This document shows, one piece after another, positions 61,296 through 64,000 of a DNA stretch of 64,000 nucleotides. Location: NCBI RefSeq assembly GCF_002813295.1, contig NZ_PHUE01000001.1, positions 2,232,001 through 2,296,000 of the forward strand, in the 5' to 3' direction. A program made the position numbers and the translations under genes. Source of the stretch: Flavobacterium sp. 5. Lineage in GTDB: Bacteria > Bacteroidota > Bacteroidia > Flavobacteriales > Flavobacteriaceae. Positions within the stretch are counted from its first letter, which is position 1. Every line of letters starts with the position of its first letter. The notes under the pieces were generated by a model. It searched no databases and was not told the DNA's origin. It worked only from the letters and a program-made list of their open reading frames with translations.

Positions 61296-62369
61296 ATGAA
61301 GGAAGAAACTACAGGAGTTTTCTTTGACGGAGAATCGGCTATTCCGCAAGAAGTTGTGTTGGTTTTTGACAGTACGAAGGATGTTCTTGCTTTTGAAACC
61401 AATAATGGACAACAACATTGTTGGGAATTAAATGATGTAACTTTTGAAGTAAAATCTAAAAAAATGTACCTTGAATATGGAAAAGATCCTATTCAAAACA
61501 TAAAGATTACAGACAGTGATTTTATAGGAAAGATTTCGATCTTTTGGAAAAACAGAGGTAATCAAAGCTGGTATCAAAAACTAATGGATATGGGAATCAA
61601 AGCTCATATTGGTTTTACTGTTTTTATCTTTGTTATTATTGGATTAGGATATTTTTATGCTATTCCGTGGGTAGGTGAAAAAGCGGTAATAATAATTCCA
61701 GAAGAATATGATGCTCATTTAGGAACCACTTTTTTTGCAGAGAATATTCTGTTTAACAATATTGATGTTGAAAAAACAAAGGCATTAAATTTATTTGCAA
61801 AAGAATTGAACTTAAAGAATACTAAAAAATTAAAATTTACGGTTCTAGATTCACCAATAGTAAATGCTTTTGCGCTTCCAGATGGAAATATTGTTGTTTA
61901 TAGGGGAATACTCAAAACCATGAAAAATTATGATGAATTAGTTGGGCTTATTGGTCATGAAGTGGCTCATGTAAATAATAGACATTCAATGAAAATGTTG
62001 TGTCGAAATTTGTCAGGTTATTTATTTGTATCAACAATTTTGGGAGATGCTAATGGAGTTATGGCTACAATTGGAGACAATGTGAATAGTTTACAATCTT
62101 TATCTTTTTCCAGAAATTTTGAACATGAAGCTGATGTTCAGGGATTTGAAATAGTTGTTTTAAACAAAATAAATCCAAAAGGGATGTCTAATTTGTTTAA
62201 ACGATTGCAAGATGAAGAAAAAGGAGTCGTCAATATTCCTGAGTTTCTAAGTTCACATCCCGTTACAACTGAAAGGATAAAAGATGTTAATGAAATGATT
62301 AAAATGAAGCCTTTCAAGTTTGAAGAAAATTTAAAATTGAAGAAACTGTTTTTAGAGATTAAAAATTAG
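61296..62369 (+). CDS. M48 family metallopeptidase
   Basis: This 357-residue membrane-anchored zinc peptidase has an N-terminal domain of about 95 residues, one helix (IGFTVFIFVIIGLGYF, about 105-120), and a catalytic domain. The zinc motif HEVAH is at 221-225 in LIGHEVAHVNNRHS, and the third ligand Glu lies in FEHEADVQG. NAFALPDGNIVVYRGIL is the M48 signature before the active site. It starts 4 bp after the DUF898 gene. It resembles HtpX/Oma1-type proteases that remove damaged or misfolded membrane proteins; DUF898 may be a partner. Confidence 0.9.
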   Translation: MKEETTGVFFDGESAIPQEVVLVFDSTKDVLAFETNNGQQHCWELNDVTFEVKSKKMYLEYGKDPIQNIKITDSDFIGKISIFWKNRGNQSWYQKLMDMGIKAHIGFTVFIFVIIGLGYFYAIPWVGEKAVIIIPEEYDAHLGTTFFAENILFNNIDVEKTKALNLFAKELNLKNTKKLKFTVLDSPIVNAFALPDGNIVVYRGILKTMKNYDELVGLIGHEVAHVNNRHSMKMLCRNLSGYLFVSTILGDANGVMATIGDNVNSLQSLSFSRNFEHEADVQGFEIVVLNKINPKGMSNLFKRLQDEEKGVVNIPEFLSSHPVTTERIKDVNEMIKMKPFKFEENLKLKKLFLEIKN

Positions 62370-62409
62370 AAAAAGACCTGAATTCATATTTTGAATTCAG
62401 GTCTTTTTT
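62370..62409 (+). terminator. Terminator after the M48 peptidase gene
   Basis: AAAAGACCTGAATTC and GAATTCAGGTCTTTT pair around a short AT loop, with a T-run, directly after the stop codon. Confidence 0.88.
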
Positions 62410-62464
62410 CTTGGCTATAAGTTTGAATTGGATTTACATTAACAGTAATAAAATTTTGAATTTA

Positions 62465-62472
62465 TATCTTTG
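62465..62472 (+). promoter_or_regulatory. Promoter -7 element for the MBL-fold gene
   Basis: TATCTTTG matches TAnnTTTG, 28 bp before the start at 62501. Confidence 0.5.
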
Positions 62473-62500
62473 AAGTAAATTCAATTTTAAAGAAAAAATT

Positions 62501-63358
62501 ATGAAACTGTATCCAATAGAAACAGGCAATTTTAAACTCGATGGAGGTGCTATGTTTGGTGTGGTGCCGAAAACCATTTGGAACAAAACCAATCCAGCTG
62601 ATGAAAATAATCTGATTGATATTGCCGCTCGTTGTTTGTTAATTGAAGATGGAAAGCGATTGATTCTGATTGATACAGGAATGGGAAATAAACAATCAGA
62701 AAAGTTTTTTGGATATTATTCGCTTTGGGGGACACATTCTATGGATAAATCTTTGGCTCAATATGGTTTTCATCGTGATGATATTACTGATATTTTTATG
62801 ACGCATTTGCATTTTGATCATTGTGGCGGAAGTGTACAATGGAACAAAGACAAAACCGGTTATGAGCCCGCTTTTAAAAATGCCAAATTCTGGACCAATG
62901 AAAATCATTGGGTGTGGGCGACTAAACCTAATGCCAGAGAAAAAGCCTCTTTTTTATCGGAGAATATTTTACCGATGCAAGAAAGCGGACAACTGAATTT
63001 TATTCAGAAATCAAATGGTGATTTTGGAGTTTCGGAAGAATTAGGATTTGATATTTTTTATGTTGATGGTCATACGGAGAAAATGATGATACCACATATT
63101 CAGTATCAAGATAAAACTATTGTTTTTTGTGCTGATTTAATCCCGACAGCGGGACATTTGCCTTTACCTTATGTAATGGGATATGATACCCGACCGTTGT
63201 TGACTATGCCTGAAAAATCAAAATTTTTGAATGCTGCAGCTGATCAAAATTATTATTTGTTTTTAGAACACGATGCGCACAATCAAATTATAACAGTTGA
63301 ACAAACGGAAAGAGGAGTTCGCTTGAAGGAAGTTTTTAGTTGTGAGGAAGTTTTATAA
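62501..63358 (+). CDS. MBL-fold metallo-hydrolase
   Basis: This 285-residue protein has a metallo-beta-lactamase fold. The zinc motif HLHFDH is at 102-107 in FMTHLHFDHCGGS. The next metal ligands lie in FYVDGHTEKM and FCADLIPTAGH, and LFLEHDAH follows. There is no signal peptide, so it is cytosolic. Related proteins are lactonases or other hydrolases; the substrate cannot be inferred. It is a single gene with its own terminator. Confidence 0.88.
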   Translation: MKLYPIETGNFKLDGGAMFGVVPKTIWNKTNPADENNLIDIAARCLLIEDGKRLILIDTGMGNKQSEKFFGYYSLWGTHSMDKSLAQYGFHRDDITDIFMTHLHFDHCGGSVQWNKDKTGYEPAFKNAKFWTNENHWVWATKPNAREKASFLSENILPMQESGQLNFIQKSNGDFGVSEELGFDIFYVDGHTEKMMIPHIQYQDKTIVFCADLIPTAGHLPLPYVMGYDTRPLLTMPEKSKFLNAAADQNYYLFLEHDAHNQIITVEQTERGVRLKEVFSCEEVL

Positions 63359-63377
63359 AATTATGCAGAGAGATAAA

Positions 63378-63418
63378 AAAATTTCCTAAGTTCATCCATT
63401 TGAACTTAGGAAATTTTT
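63378..63418. terminator. Bidirectional terminator after the MBL-fold gene
   Basis: AAATTTCCTAAGTTCA and TGAACTTAGGAAATTT form a 16-bp stem with a 6-nt loop and terminal T residues. It lies between convergent genes. Confidence 0.88.
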
Positions 63419-63475
63419 GAAGTCATTAGTTAATTACAATTTTTGTGTCTTTTGCAAATGAAAAAAATGCTAAAT

Positions 63476-64000
63476 CTATTCTAAAGTTGCTTTAACAAAA
63501 ACTCTTTTTAATACTCCGTTCTTCTCAATTCCTTGAACAACTAATTTAAATTGCTTTTGAGTTTTATGAAATACTTTACAATGAATTAATTTAATATGCC
63601 CTAAATATAATTCGCTCTTGAAGACTTTTACAGCTTTATTATCGTAGATGTTATTTGGTTCTAATTCATATCTTAAAACATCTCCAATTGAAACTTTATC
63701 CGATGAAATTTGTGCTTCCGACAAATTAGTAATTTCTGTTACGAAAGATAAATCATCAATGGGATTAAAATCAGCTAAAAATTCAAAACTATCAGTTGGT
63801 AGCAAACCTTGTGTAAAAGCTAACATATAATATTTATTTTCTTTCTTTTTTTTATCAATCTCCCAAAAATCATAAAAGTTTTTTAAGTCTGGTCTATCTG
63901 TTCTTATTATTCTTTGACCAAAAATTTCAATTACATTTTCAGTGTAAATTTTATCTGTATCTGGGAAACCCTCGTAGTGTACAAATCCTTGTTTTTTGGC
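63476..64000 (-). CDS. Protein with HIRAN-like C-terminal region, N-terminus beyond the window
   Basis: The reading frame is open from 63476 to the right edge, so at least 174 residues are visible and the true start is off the window; the Met at 63826 is internal. The upstream part reads GQRIIRTDRPDLKNFYDFWE. The C-terminal part has GDVLRYELEPNNIYDNKAV and FKSELYLGHIKLIH, the pattern of HIRAN domains, which bind DNA 3' ends or accompany nuclease and helicase proteins. The full function cannot be judged from this fragment. Confidence 0.6.
   Translation of the reverse strand, partial: AKKQGFVHYEGFPDTDKIYTENVIEIFGQRIIRTDRPDLKNFYDFWEIDKKKKENKYYMLAFTQGLLPTDSFEFLADFNPIDDLSFVTEITNLSEAQISSDKVSIGDVLRYELEPNNIYDNKAVKVFKSELYLGHIKLIHCKVFHKTQKQFKLVVQGIEKNGVLKRVFVKATLE

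Overview
The window is chromosomal DNA from a Flavobacterium-like member of the Bacteroidota. The base composition is AT-rich. Start sites lack consistent Shine-Dalgarno boxes, and many genes follow the Bacteroidota promoter pattern TTTG-N17-TAnnTTTG. It carries SprE/PorW of the type IX secretion and gliding apparatus, and an ATP synthase operon without atpD and atpC. It also holds many family-specific DUF proteins. No rRNA, tRNA, CRISPR array, transposase or prophage block was seen.

Layout. 1-3063 holds the end of a nitrate-type ABC transporter operon: binding protein (cut by the left edge), permease and ATPase. 3194-8215 holds tatA, a membrane stub related to M23 peptidases, a GH3-type amide synthetase next to a nitrilase-family amidase, and a large DUF protein with a nucleoside-phosphorylase-like C-terminus. 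8225-20249 is a surface-polysaccharide locus: Wzz-like and Wzx-like proteins, glycosyltransferases, two membrane proteins of polymerase or ligase type, UDP-xylose synthase, an initiating sugar-phosphate transferase and a CapK-like adenylate-forming enzyme. An ORF6N gene sits inside it. 20376-28883 holds purD, upp, conserved DUF proteins, a heptosyltransferase-like GT9, a PaaE-like reductase and an ABC exporter. 28971-37928 runs sprE, bactofilin, two ATP-synthase accessory membrane proteins and atpBEFHAG. 38317-49323 holds a GNAT acetyltransferase, a flippase, dut, a sugar nucleotidyltransferase, a TPR protein, a DUF4292 lipoprotein, two EnvC-like proteins, a BI-1 family protein and hflX. 49371-60068 is an iron-sulfur assembly (SUF) region on the minus strand, split by a plus-strand serine hydrolase insertion. 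60332-64000 holds a DUF898 and M48 peptidase pair, an MBL-fold hydrolase and a partial HIRAN-like gene.

Three real genes or gene parts are easily overlooked: tatA (3194-3367, 57 aa), a 59-residue two-helix membrane protein (55491-55670), and the open upstream half of the gene running off the right edge (63476-64000).

The most unusual content is non-coding. Five tandem stem-loops lie at 37993-38171; they share a loop core and their stem bases change together. A three-unit palindromic array of 42-43 bp period lies at 53804-53927. A dispersed repeat occurs at 40331 and 53665. Long hairpins lie inside the nrt, atp and suf gene groups. A four-helix (23S intervening-sequence type) gene flanked by 14-bp inverted repeats sits between sufC and sufB. 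A perfect 31-bp palindrome is embedded in the ORF6N coding sequence.
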